From contig NZ_KE384311.1 in NCBI RefSeq assembly GCF_000425145.1, positions 124,001-188,000 of the forward strand: DNA of 64,000 bases. The letters run 5' to 3'. This document shows, piece by piece, positions 57,617-64,000 of this stretch (positions are counted from its first letter, which is position 1; every line of letters starts with the position of its first letter). The notes below the pieces were generated by a model. The model had not been told where the DNA came from and did not search any database. It saw nothing but the letters and a program-made list of their open reading frames with translations. The stretch is from Pedobacter glucosidilyticus DSM 23534. GTDB lineage: Bacteria; Bacteroidota; Bacteroidia; Sphingobacteriales; Sphingobacteriaceae. The translations under genes were made by a program, and so were the position numbers.

Positions 57617-57949
57617 TCACCCCTTTTCATAAAATAAAATCCCAACCCTATCTATATGCTGGCGGAGTTCTGAATTTTCTATTTTGGATAACAGACTAAC
57701 ATCAAAATGATAAGGTAAATATAAATCATCCAAAGCCCATTCTATTTGATGCTGAGTTTTTAAATCTAAAGATTGGCCATCCAAAACTAAATCAATATCT
57801 GAATATACTTGATGATTTCCTTTTGCTCTAGAACCATAAAGCCATACTTTTTCTACAGCTGGAAATGCAGAAAATACTTGGTAGATTTTAGCTAAATCTT
57901 TTTCTAATAAACCAATTTGATTTTTATAGTAAGTTTCCTTGTTGTCCAC
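57617..57949 (-). CDS. mntA: MntA-type nucleotidyltransferase antitoxin
   Basis: A 110-residue minimal nucleotidyltransferase. The signature G39-S40-x10-D51-x-D53 is in WLYGSRAKGNHQVYSDIDL. In HepT-MntA modules the MNT protein blocks its HEPN toxin by adenylylating it near the active site. The start lies inside hepT (26-bp overlap), so the pair is translationally linked. Both metal-binding Asp residues are present, so it should be active. Confidence 0.9.
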   Translation of the reverse strand: MDNKETYYKNQIGLLEKDLAKIYQVFSAFPAVEKVWLYGSRAKGNHQVYSDIDLVLDGQSLDLKTQHQIEWALDDLYLPYHFDVSLLSKIENSELRQHIDRVGILFYEKG

Positions 57950-58403
57950 TTCTAATTTCTTCTATTTTTTCTTTAAAGCTTAGTAACAATGGATGATATT
58001 TTGTGATAATAGTTATAAATATCTCATTGGCAATAGCTTCATTGTAAGTATGTGAAGATTCATTTCTGCTTAATATCATGTCCATCCAAGTATGACCATC
58101 GGTGATAAGATTTACCTGGGCAGCATAACGTGTAGCATCTTTACTACCTCTTATTTCTGTCTGACCTTGATCTTTCGCAAAATCTTGCATCACTTTCCAT
58201 GCTAATTCATGCGTAAACTTGAAACTCTGAATTAAACCTTGCTTAAAAATATCTTCTATACTTAAAACAATATCTTTATAAACTTCATCATTTTCAAAAT
58301 TCAATTGATCGAATTGATTTTTAATGTAATGGATATTGTTACTAAGCTTTGCTAAAGCTCTGTTATAATTGTTGAAACGTTGTTGCCATCTTATGTCTTC
58401 CAT
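57924..58403 (-). CDS. hepT: HepT-type HEPN ribonuclease toxin (HI0074-like)
   Basis: A 159-residue all-helical HEPN protein, also known as nucleotidyltransferase substrate-binding protein. The catalytic RNase motif R-x4-H-x-Y is complete at R113-NESS-H118-T-Y120. Toxin-first order and overlap with mntA match known HepT-MntA modules, which act in abortive-infection-type defence or plasmid maintenance. Repeat copy C lies directly upstream and copy B directly downstream of the pair. Confidence 0.9.
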   Translation of the reverse strand: MEDIRWQQRFNNYNRALAKLSNNIHYIKNQFDQLNFENDEVYKDIVLSIEDIFKQGLIQSFKFTHELAWKVMQDFAKDQGQTEIRGSKDATRYAAQVNLITDGHTWMDMILSRNESSHTYNEAIANEIFITIITKYHPLLLSFKEKIEEIRSGQQGNLL

Positions 58404-58433
58404 AAACTTAACGTAAACTTATATTATTTGTAA

Positions 58434-58671
58434 GCCAATACAATAATACGTAACTTATTTACGATTTTATCCCACTTTCCTTTTTTAAATCATTCCATTC
58501 CCCCCTCACCCAAAATTCAACTCCGATTGGTAAAACACCTTACCTATGGGTACTTCTGGTACTGTTTCTTTTTTATCCGTAGCTTTTACGGCTACAGCCT
58601 TAGGTTTTAAGGCTGGCGAACTGCTATTTTTACCACGCTTTTTATTTATTTCTTTTAAAATTTCTTCTCAC
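58434..58671 (-). repeat. Helicase-tail repeat, copy C, with a helicase gene fragment
   Basis: On the minus strand 58508-58671 reads EEILKEINKKRGKNSSSPAL then KPKAVAVKATDKKETVPEVP and IGKVFYQSELNFG-stop. This is the same C-terminus as the helicase pseudogene (EILSEISKRKSKNSSSQALK...). The following 75 bases (58434-58507) match copy A closely. Nothing of the gene upstream of this fragment remains; the 128-bp repeats begin at once. Confidence 0.88.
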
Positions 58672-58679
58672 AACAAACC

Positions 58680-58807
58680 AAGACTGAAGGGAAAGGTTTC
58701 ATCATGCTCACCAACAAGTCATGCTGACGATAGGAAGCAACCCAAAAGCAAGGTGAGCCACATGAAAGCTGTAAACTTTTATTGTGAGATGTTTTATTTT
58801 GTTACCA
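58680..58807. repeat. 128-bp repeat, copy 1
   Basis: Starts aagactgaagggaaagg and contains gtcatgctgacgataggaag and ccacatgaaagctgtaaac. Nearly the same as copies 2 and 3 but separated from them by a 277-bp block. The core resembles the interspersed palindromic elements common in Bacteroidota genomes (ATGCTGA...GAAGCA type). Confidence 0.85.
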
Positions 58808-59084
58808 TTGACGCTATTTATAAATGTTTAAAAATTAAGCATTCACCCACTGGCTTTCCGGCCTCTTGACCGGCCATGTCAAGGTACTTTTTTCCGCAAA
58901 AAGTACCCAAAAACTCTCCGCTGCGCCGCTTGCTTCTAAAGGTTCTACTAAGGCTAATCCTGTAGAAGCCGCAACCGCCAAGGCGGAATTGGGCGTAAAC
59001 GGCCGTTAATGCTTGGGCAGGACTATCGAAATACTTAAACACGTCATTTCATATTGATTTATATGAAATGTATTAGACCTCAAC
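58808..59084. other. GC-richer non-coding block between repeat copies
   Basis: Contains a stretch (about 58840-59030) clearly richer in G and C than its neighbours, with ccgg-type inverted repeats near 58859-58876 and a Phe/Cys/Arg-rich 74-codon minus-strand frame that looks spurious. A perfect hairpin (catttcatat at 59045-59054, atatgaaatg at 59061-59070) lies at its right end. I see no gene; it looks like a separate inserted repeat element. Confidence 0.55.
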
Positions 59085-59400
59085 AAGACTGAAGGAAAAG
59101 GTTTCATCACGCTCAACAACAAGTCATGCTGACGATAGGAAGCAACCCAAAAGAAAGGTGAGCCACATGAAGGCTGTAAACTTTTATTGAGAGATGTTTC
59201 ACTTTGTTGAACAAGACTGAAGGGAAAGGCTCCCTTACTCTCACCAACAAGTCATGCTGACGATAGGAAGCAACCCAAAAGCAAGGTGAGCCACATGAAA
59301 GCTGTAAACTTTTATAGTGAGATTTTTCACTTTGTTCAATAAGACCTGAAAGGAAAGGTTTCATCATGCTCAACAACCAGTAATGCTGCATACAGGTAAC
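59085..59400. repeat. 128-bp tandem repeats, copies 2, 3 and partial 4
   Basis: Copies begin at 59085, 59213 and 59341, an exact 128-bp period. Copies 2 and 3 are full; copy 4 diverges after about 45 bases. Each unit holds gtcatgctgacgataggaag and, 70 bp on, gagatgtttcactttgtt or a close variant, an imperfect inverted pair. The next 77 bases to rlmB show no gene. Confidence 0.88.
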
Positions 59401-59477
59401 ACTGTATGAAGAGATAGCTTCACTGCATTCGTTATAAAAATAATAGTGGTAACTATTAAACTTCGTTCAGTTAAAAT

Positions 59478-60254
59478 TTATAAAGAAGAAACCCCTATTC
59501 TCTGCCTTACCACTTCATACAAAATAATTCCAGCAGATACAGAAACGTTTAAACTTTCTATCTCCCCCATCATCGGGATTTTGGTTAGGTAATCAGAATT
59601 TCTGATTAAATCGAAAGAGATACCTTCATCTTCTGCTCCCATAATCACAGCTGTGGGTGCGGTATAATCGGGTTTATAAATGAAATCATCTGTTTTTTCG
59701 GTACAAGAGACTACTTGTAAGCCAGAATCTTTTAAAAACCTGGCAATGCTAAGCAAATTATCATGTCGGCAAATAGGTACTTTATACAAAGCTCCGGCTG
59801 ATGTTTTAACCGCATCTGGATTAATTTGGGCCGAACCTTTTTTAGGAACCACTATGGCATGCACACCAGAACATTCTGCGGTGCGCACTATAGCACCAAA
59901 ATTCCTGACATCAGTGATACCATCTAAAATAAGAATCAAAGGAACTTCACCATTTTCAAAAATAGTGGGGATAATGTCTTCAATTTTTTGATAAGTAATA
60001 GGCGAAATAAAAGCGATAGCGCCTTGATGGTTTTTTGCTGTAATTCGGTTTAATTTTTCTACAGGTACTTGTTGCGAAGGAATATCATATTCTCTTAAAA
60101 TGGTCTTCAATTCAGACATCAAGCCGCCAGCTATACCTCTTTGCAAAAATAAAGACTCAATGTCTTTACCAGATTTTATAGCTTCAATAACTGCTCTAAT
60201 ACCAAAAATCATCTGATTAGATTCTTTTGGCTGTCTTTGAAAATTTCTATCCAT
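59478..60254 (-). CDS. rlmB: 23S rRNA 2'-O-methyltransferase RlmB (TrmH family)
   Basis: A SPOUT-fold methyltransferase that methylates the ribose of a conserved guanosine in 23S rRNA. The 258-residue protein has the N-terminal substrate-binding domain (FGIRAVIEAIKSGKDIESLF) and the three SpoU motifs: ILDGITDVRNFGAIVRTAE, VIMGAEDEGIS and IPMMGEIESLNVSVSAGIIL. It is of normal length and marks the return to housekeeping genes right of the defence island. Confidence 0.93.
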   Translation of the reverse strand: MDRNFQRQPKESNQMIFGIRAVIEAIKSGKDIESLFLQRGIAGGLMSELKTILREYDIPSQQVPVEKLNRITAKNHQGAIAFISPITYQKIEDIIPTIFENGEVPLILILDGITDVRNFGAIVRTAECSGVHAIVVPKKGSAQINPDAVKTSAGALYKVPICRHDNLLSIARFLKDSGLQVVSCTEKTDDFIYKPDYTAPTAVIMGAEDEGISFDLIRNSDYLTKIPMMGEIESLNVSVSAGIILYEVVRQRIGVSSL

Positions 60255-60337
60255 AATTGTGGTAAAGATAGCGTTTTTTTACAGGCTCAAAGCGCTTCTA
60301 TGAAGAAGTTGTTTTTAAGAACTAACAGTGTTACTTT

Positions 60338-60417
60338 TTATCAACAAGCCCATGTTGATATCTCAAAGGCGCTTTATTTTGTTTATCAACAGCTTATGAA
60401 CATGTAGCTGTGGAATA
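60338..60417. promoter_or_regulatory. Cluster of DnaA-box-like 9-mers upstream of dnaB
   Basis: TTATCAACA occurs at 60338-60346 and 60383-60391, one mismatch from TTATCCACA. Reverse-strand relatives are at 60353-60361 (ATATCAACA) and 60409-60417 (TATTCCACA). They lie in the 265-bp rlmB/dnaB divergent region. Could bind DnaA and regulate dnaB; chance occurrence in AT-rich DNA is possible. Confidence 0.35.
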
Positions 60418-60507
60418 CTCATGGTAAATCTCTTACAATTTTGATGTTTTTAAATTTCTTATGCTAGCATAGTTAAGAACTCTTACTTATCATGCAGGAA
60501 TTTTGTA

Positions 60508-60515
60508 TATTTTTG
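60508..60515 (+). promoter_or_regulatory. -7 box (TATTTTTG) upstream of dnaB
   Basis: A TAnnTTTG match ends five bases before ATG 60521, again implying a leaderless or very short-leader mRNA. No convincing -33 element. Confidence 0.4.
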
Positions 60516-60520
60516 TAGTT

Positions 60521-62071
60521 ATGAGTTTAGAAGCCGAATCCAATAAATCTTCCCTATCGAAAGATAAAAGAAACAGGTTAAGTTCTATGGTTTCTGGTTT
60601 AGGTAAATTACCACCACAAGCTTTAGACCTTGAGGAAGCTGTTTTAGGAGCTTTAATGTTAGAGAAAGATGCGCTTTCTGCTGTTATCGATATTTTAAAA
60701 CCTAATGTTTTTTATAAAGATGCGCATCAGAAAATATTTGAAGCCATACAAACTTTATTTACACAATCCTCACCTGTTGATATTTTAACTGTTACTGCTC
60801 AGCTTAGAAAACAAGGTGATATTGAAATGGTTGGTGGCGCCTATTATATTACAGAACTTACTAACCGCGTTGCATCCGCAGCTAATATCGAATATCACGC
60901 TCGTATCATCTCCCAGAAATTTATTCAAAGAGAGTTGATTAGAATTTCTACAGACATTATTAACCAGTCTTATGAAGATACCAGCGATGTTTTTGAACTT
61001 TTAGATTATGCCGAGAAAAACCTATTTGATATTGCTCAAAACAACCTGAGAAGAGATTCTCGTAAAATGGATGATATTGTTAAAGAATCTCTGAAAATTC
61101 TGGAATCTTTAAAAGATAAAGATGATTCTTTAACCGGTGTTCCTTCTGGTTTTACGGCTTTAGATAGAATGACTAACGGTTGGCAAAAATCTGATTTGGT
61201 GATTATAGCTGCTCGTCCGGCTATGGGTAAAACAGCTTTCGTTTTAAGTTGCGCCAGAAATGCTGCTGTACAATTTAATAAACCAGTTGTAGTTTTCTCT
61301 TTAGAGATGTCTTCTGTACAGTTAACCAATCGTTTAATTGCTGGTGAAGCAGAAATAGAGCAAGAAAAAATCAGAAAGGGAAATTTGTTAGATTGGGAAT
61401 GGCATCAGCTAACTTCTAAAATTGGTAATTTGAGCGAGGCTCCTTTAATTATTGATGATACCCCAGCACTTAACGTTTTTGAGTTTAGAGCTAAATGTAG
61501 ACGATTAAAATCTCAATACGATATCCAGATGATTATCATCGATTACTTGCAATTGATGCAGGGTAAAGCCGATGGTAAAGGTGGTGGTAACCGTGAGCAA
61601 GAGATTTCAAGTATTTCCAGGGCTTTAAAACAAGTAGCTAAAGAACTCAATGTTCCGGTAATTGCACTTTCGCAGTTAAGTAGAGCTGTAGAAAATCGTC
61701 CGGGAGGTTCTAAAAGACCTATGCTATCAGATTTACGTGAATCTGGTGCTATTGAGCAAGATGCGGATATGGTGTTATTCTTATACCGACCTGAATATTA
61801 CGGTTTAGAACAAGATGAAAATGGTAACTCTACTGCTGGTGTTGGTGAGGTTATCATTGCTAAACATAGAAATGGCGAAACCGGAACCGTTCAACTTAGA
61901 TTTATTGGTAAATATGTGAAATTTGCTGATTTAGATGATGGATTTGGAACGATGGGAAATAAAGATAGCAGTAATATAGATCCCTTCTCAGGAATTAGTC
62001 CTTCAACACAGTTTGAAAGCATCACCCTAAAACCTAAAAACTGGGATAATGATGAAGATCCTCCGTTTTAA
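60521..62071 (+). CDS. dnaB: Replicative DNA helicase DnaB
   Basis: The hexameric 5'-3' replicative helicase. The N-terminal domain (about 30-135, PPQALDLEEAVLGALMLEKD) and the RecA-like domain are both seen, with Walker A ARPAMGKT (Lys237), VFSLEMSS, the Walker B strand MIIIDYLQLM and the arginine-bearing SRAVENRPG. No intein. The frame is open from TTG 60503, but ATG 60521 (MSLEAESNKS) is better, giving 516 residues. The 3' end overlaps chrA convergently by 4 bp. Confidence 0.96.
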   Translation: MSLEAESNKSSLSKDKRNRLSSMVSGLGKLPPQALDLEEAVLGALMLEKDALSAVIDILKPNVFYKDAHQKIFEAIQTLFTQSSPVDILTVTAQLRKQGDIEMVGGAYYITELTNRVASAANIEYHARIISQKFIQRELIRISTDIINQSYEDTSDVFELLDYAEKNLFDIAQNNLRRDSRKMDDIVKESLKILESLKDKDDSLTGVPSGFTALDRMTNGWQKSDLVIIAARPAMGKTAFVLSCARNAAVQFNKPVVVFSLEMSSVQLTNRLIAGEAEIEQEKIRKGNLLDWEWHQLTSKIGNLSEAPLIIDDTPALNVFEFRAKCRRLKSQYDIQMIIIDYLQLMQGKADGKGGGNREQEISSISRALKQVAKELNVPVIALSQLSRAVENRPGGSKRPMLSDLRESGAIEQDADMVLFLYRPEYYGLEQDENGNSTAGVGEVIIAKHRNGETGTVQLRFIGKYVKFADLDDGFGTMGNKDSSNIDPFSGISPSTQFESITLKPKNWDNDEDPPF

Positions 62072-63291
62072 CTTAATAATAAAGGAATACAACCTAAAAG
62101 AACCCCAGCTAATATCAAGTATGGGGTTTTTATTTTAGTAAATTGTAACAATAAAAAGGTTGACAAAACAATCATTAAAGAGGTATAGCTTGTACCAATA
62201 GGAATAATTAAAAGGATAAAGGCAGCAACCATAAAACCTACGCCAACGGCGTTTATGCCTGATAAGGATTTTTTAATTCGGGTAATTTTTTTCAAATCAT
62301 CCCAAAAGGGAACTATAAATAAAATCAGGATGATTCCTGGTAAATTGATGCCTAAAACAGCTATAAAAGCCCCCATCATTTGCCCTGTTATACCGTAACC
62401 ATTGTTAGCTAATGTCATGGCCCCAAGAAAAGAAGTGAAAGAAAAAGTGGGTCCGGGTAAACCCTGCTGAATAGCAAAACCACTTAGAAATTCATTACTG
62501 GTTAAATAATGTTTCATCTCCACAAACTCGGTATACATTAAAGGAACAAGAACATTTCCACCTCCAAAAATTAGTATGCCGTTTCTGTAAAAGTTCTCAA
62601 ATAACCTTACAGGTAAGCTAAAAGGCGATGTTCTGTTGATAGTAGCTCCTAATAAACCAAAGAAAAGTAATACCCCAATAAAGTAGATTACTTTTTTAAT
62701 ATTGATATTAGAAAAGAGCCTTACCCTCAATTCATTCTCTTCCTTTTTTGTTTCTGTGGCTGATGTAATGATCCCTCCTATCAAAATCATGATAGGAAAA
62801 GCGTAGGCATTTTTTAGGATAAGCGAACAAATAACAGCACCTATGGTTAAAGCGGCTGTAACTTTAGATTTGATGATTTTTTTACCAAAAGAATAAGCTG
62901 CAAAGGCAACTATCCCTAAAGCTATAGGTTGTATATATTGATTGATATTAACAAATGCTTGGCTTAAAGATAAATTCTTGTAGCTGATAGCCAGAAAACA
63001 CATGATTCCGGCAGAAGGTAATGCCCAAATAAAAAATGTAAGAATAGCTAGATAGTATCCCCCTACTTTATAAGCTATCCCAATAAGGGTTTGGGTTGAG
63101 GCAGGCCCAGGTAAAATCTGAGAAAGAGAATACAGCTCTAACAATTCCTCTTCTGTGAGGTAAGCTCTTTTAAGTACAAATTCTTTTAAAAGGATAGCTA
63201 TATGCGCTTGCGGGCCACCAAAAGAGGTGAGCATAAAACCTATTACATCTCTTAAAAAAATAATGTGTCTTTTTCTCAAAATATCAATCAA
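62068..63291 (-). CDS. chrA: ChrA-type chromate/anion efflux transporter
   Basis: A 407-residue membrane protein of the CHR superfamily, long two-domain form. The first half has GFMLTSFGGPQAHIAIL, QILPGPASTQTLIGIAY and the second half NGILIFGGGNVLVPLMY, FAIQQGLPGPTFSFTSFLGAM, the repeated CHR signature. Such proteins export chromate with proton exchange, but many have unknown substrates. It overlaps the upstream TPR gene by 8 bp. Confidence 0.92.
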   Translation of the reverse strand: MIDILRKRHIIFLRDVIGFMLTSFGGPQAHIAILLKEFVLKRAYLTEEELLELYSLSQILPGPASTQTLIGIAYKVGGYYLAILTFFIWALPSAGIMCFLAISYKNLSLSQAFVNINQYIQPIALGIVAFAAYSFGKKIIKSKVTAALTIGAVICSLILKNAYAFPIMILIGGIITSATETKKEENELRVRLFSNINIKKVIYFIGVLLFFGLLGATINRTSPFSLPVRLFENFYRNGILIFGGGNVLVPLMYTEFVEMKHYLTSNEFLSGFAIQQGLPGPTFSFTSFLGAMTLANNGYGITGQMMGAFIAVLGINLPGIILILFIVPFWDDLKKITRIKKSLSGINAVGVGFMVAAFILLIIPIGTSYTSLMIVLSTFLLLQFTKIKTPYLILAGVLLGCIPLLLS

Positions 63292-63613
63292 ACAATTCGT
63301 CTTGTAAATTATTATACACGCCTAAAAGTTCGTTTAAAGCGTGTTGGTCTTTAATTTTTCTAGCTACCTGTATACCTTTCTCATAAGTTTTAAGCGCTTC
63401 TTCTTTTTGATTTAGACTTTCATAAAGCTTACCTAAATGATAGTAAGTTCCTACATAATCTTCGTGGTTGTTCACCAAATCAAGGTAAAACTTTAAAGCT
63501 AAATCTTCGTTATTTAGCCTAACATATTCTGTTGCCAATGCGTATTTTAGAAAGGGATCATTGGGCTCATTGTTAAAGAATTCTAATAATCGTTCTAATC
63601 TGTTTATTGGCAT
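63284..63613 (-). CDS. Small tetratricopeptide-repeat protein
   Basis: A 109-residue cytoplasmic protein made of about three TPR units: DPFLKYALATEYVRLNNEDLAL, VGTYYHLGKLYESLNQKEEAL and a partial third. No signal peptide. Its stop overlaps the chrA start, so they are co-transcribed; a link in function is not evident. Confidence 0.85.
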   Translation of the reverse strand: MPINRLERLLEFFNNEPNDPFLKYALATEYVRLNNEDLALKFYLDLVNNHEDYVGTYYHLGKLYESLNQKEEALKTYEKGIQVARKIKDQHALNELLGVYNNLQDELFD

Positions 63614-63734
63614 GATAGAATTTGGCTTAATTCATTAAATTTGTTTTAAGAGGTGATAAAACTACATATAGTTTTGAAATCATCATACGCTAAAAATATA
63701 AAATCAATTATCTACACCAAAATAAATAAGAAAG

Positions 63735-64000
63735 ATGAAAATACTAGTTTGTATAAGTCATGTACCCGATACCACTACAAAAGTAACTTTTAGTGATAAC
63801 GATACACAGTTTAACCAGAACGGGGTTCAATTTATTTTAAATCCTTATGATGAAATTGCTTTAGCCAGAGCTATAGAATTAACAGATAACGGTGCAGGAA
63901 CCGTTACCGTTATACACGTTGGTGATGCTTCTACCGAACCCACCATCAGAAAAGCTTTAGCTATTGGTGCCCATGATGCAGTAAGGGTAAATGCCACGCC
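63735..64000 (+). CDS. etfB: Electron transfer flavoprotein beta subunit, N-terminal part
   Basis: The frame from ATG 63735 runs off the window. It reads MKILVCISHVPDTTTKVTFS, later NPYDEIALARAIEL, VTVIHVGD and TIRKALAIGAHDAVRV. These are the ETF beta-subunit signatures: the NPYDE(F/I)A motif and the AMP-binding first strand. ETF passes electrons from acyl-CoA dehydrogenases to the quinone pool. etfA is expected next, outside the window. Confidence 0.93.
   Translation, partial: MKILVCISHVPDTTTKVTFSDNDTQFNQNGVQFILNPYDEIALARAIELTDNGAGTVTVIHVGDASTEPTIRKALAIGAHDAVRVNAT

Noticed and set aside
58818-59391. Open frames of 74 and 92 codons across the repeat region on the minus strand
   Set aside because: They follow the repeat structure and the GC-rich block, show no conserved domain, and the composition looks non-coding.
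58680-59400. Repeats considered as a CRISPR array
   Set aside because: The unit is 128 bp and tandem, with no short repeat/unique spacer alternation and no cas genes.

Overview
The window is about 35% GC and reads as chromosome of a Bacteroidota member, most likely order Sphingobacteriales (Pedobacter-like). Pointers are the PE-ligase-polymerase order of LigD, a TPR/PD40/OmpA cell-surface protein, WbqC and DUF2007 proteins, almost no Shine-Dalgarno sequences, several TTG/GTG starts, and TAnnTTTG -7 boxes close to start codons. No rRNA, tRNA or CRISPR array was seen.

Layout. 1-43.6 kb is ordinary housekeeping DNA in short operons on both strands: Hsp20 tail, a YigZ/DMT/RibD operon, a histidine kinase with prmC, xerD, aroQ, a glycosyltransferase and acyltransferase pair, corA-mgtE, bioB, a radical-SAM 'DNA modification/repair' pair, a FUSC membrane protein, a DEAD-box helicase, a CPA2 antiporter, Ku-LigD end joining, ppc, gyrA, queE, a PorE-like surface protein, kdsA, recQ, kdsD and manC. 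59.5-64 kb is housekeeping again: rlmB, dnaB, chrA, etfB.

Between them (about 43.7-59.4 kb) lies a defence island whose genes all run on the minus strand. In transcription order it holds: four copies (one partial) of a 128-bp repeat; a fragment of a helicase C-terminus; an intact HepT-MntA toxin-antitoxin pair; a truncated N6-adenine methylase; an intact Bro-N protein; a wrecked GIY-YIG/helicase gene; a type I restriction system (hsdR-hsdS-hsdM); and McrB-McrC. hsdR, the methylase and the helicase each carry one in-frame stop codon, and the helicase also has a frameshift and apparent large internal deletions. A REP-associated transposase with its palindromes sits between hsdS and hsdM. A diverged 66-bp copy of the hsdM 5' end remains at the end of hsdS, so the element is bracketed by a duplicated gene start.

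The most interesting structure is a repeated sequence made of the helicase 3' end and about 75 bp after it. It occurs three times (55214-55430, 57525-57601, 58434-58671) and separates the defence modules. This suggests modules were gained or swapped by recombination at a repeated 3' end. The restriction arms of two systems look inactive, while HepT-MntA, Bro-N, HsdM/HsdS and McrBC keep open reading frames.
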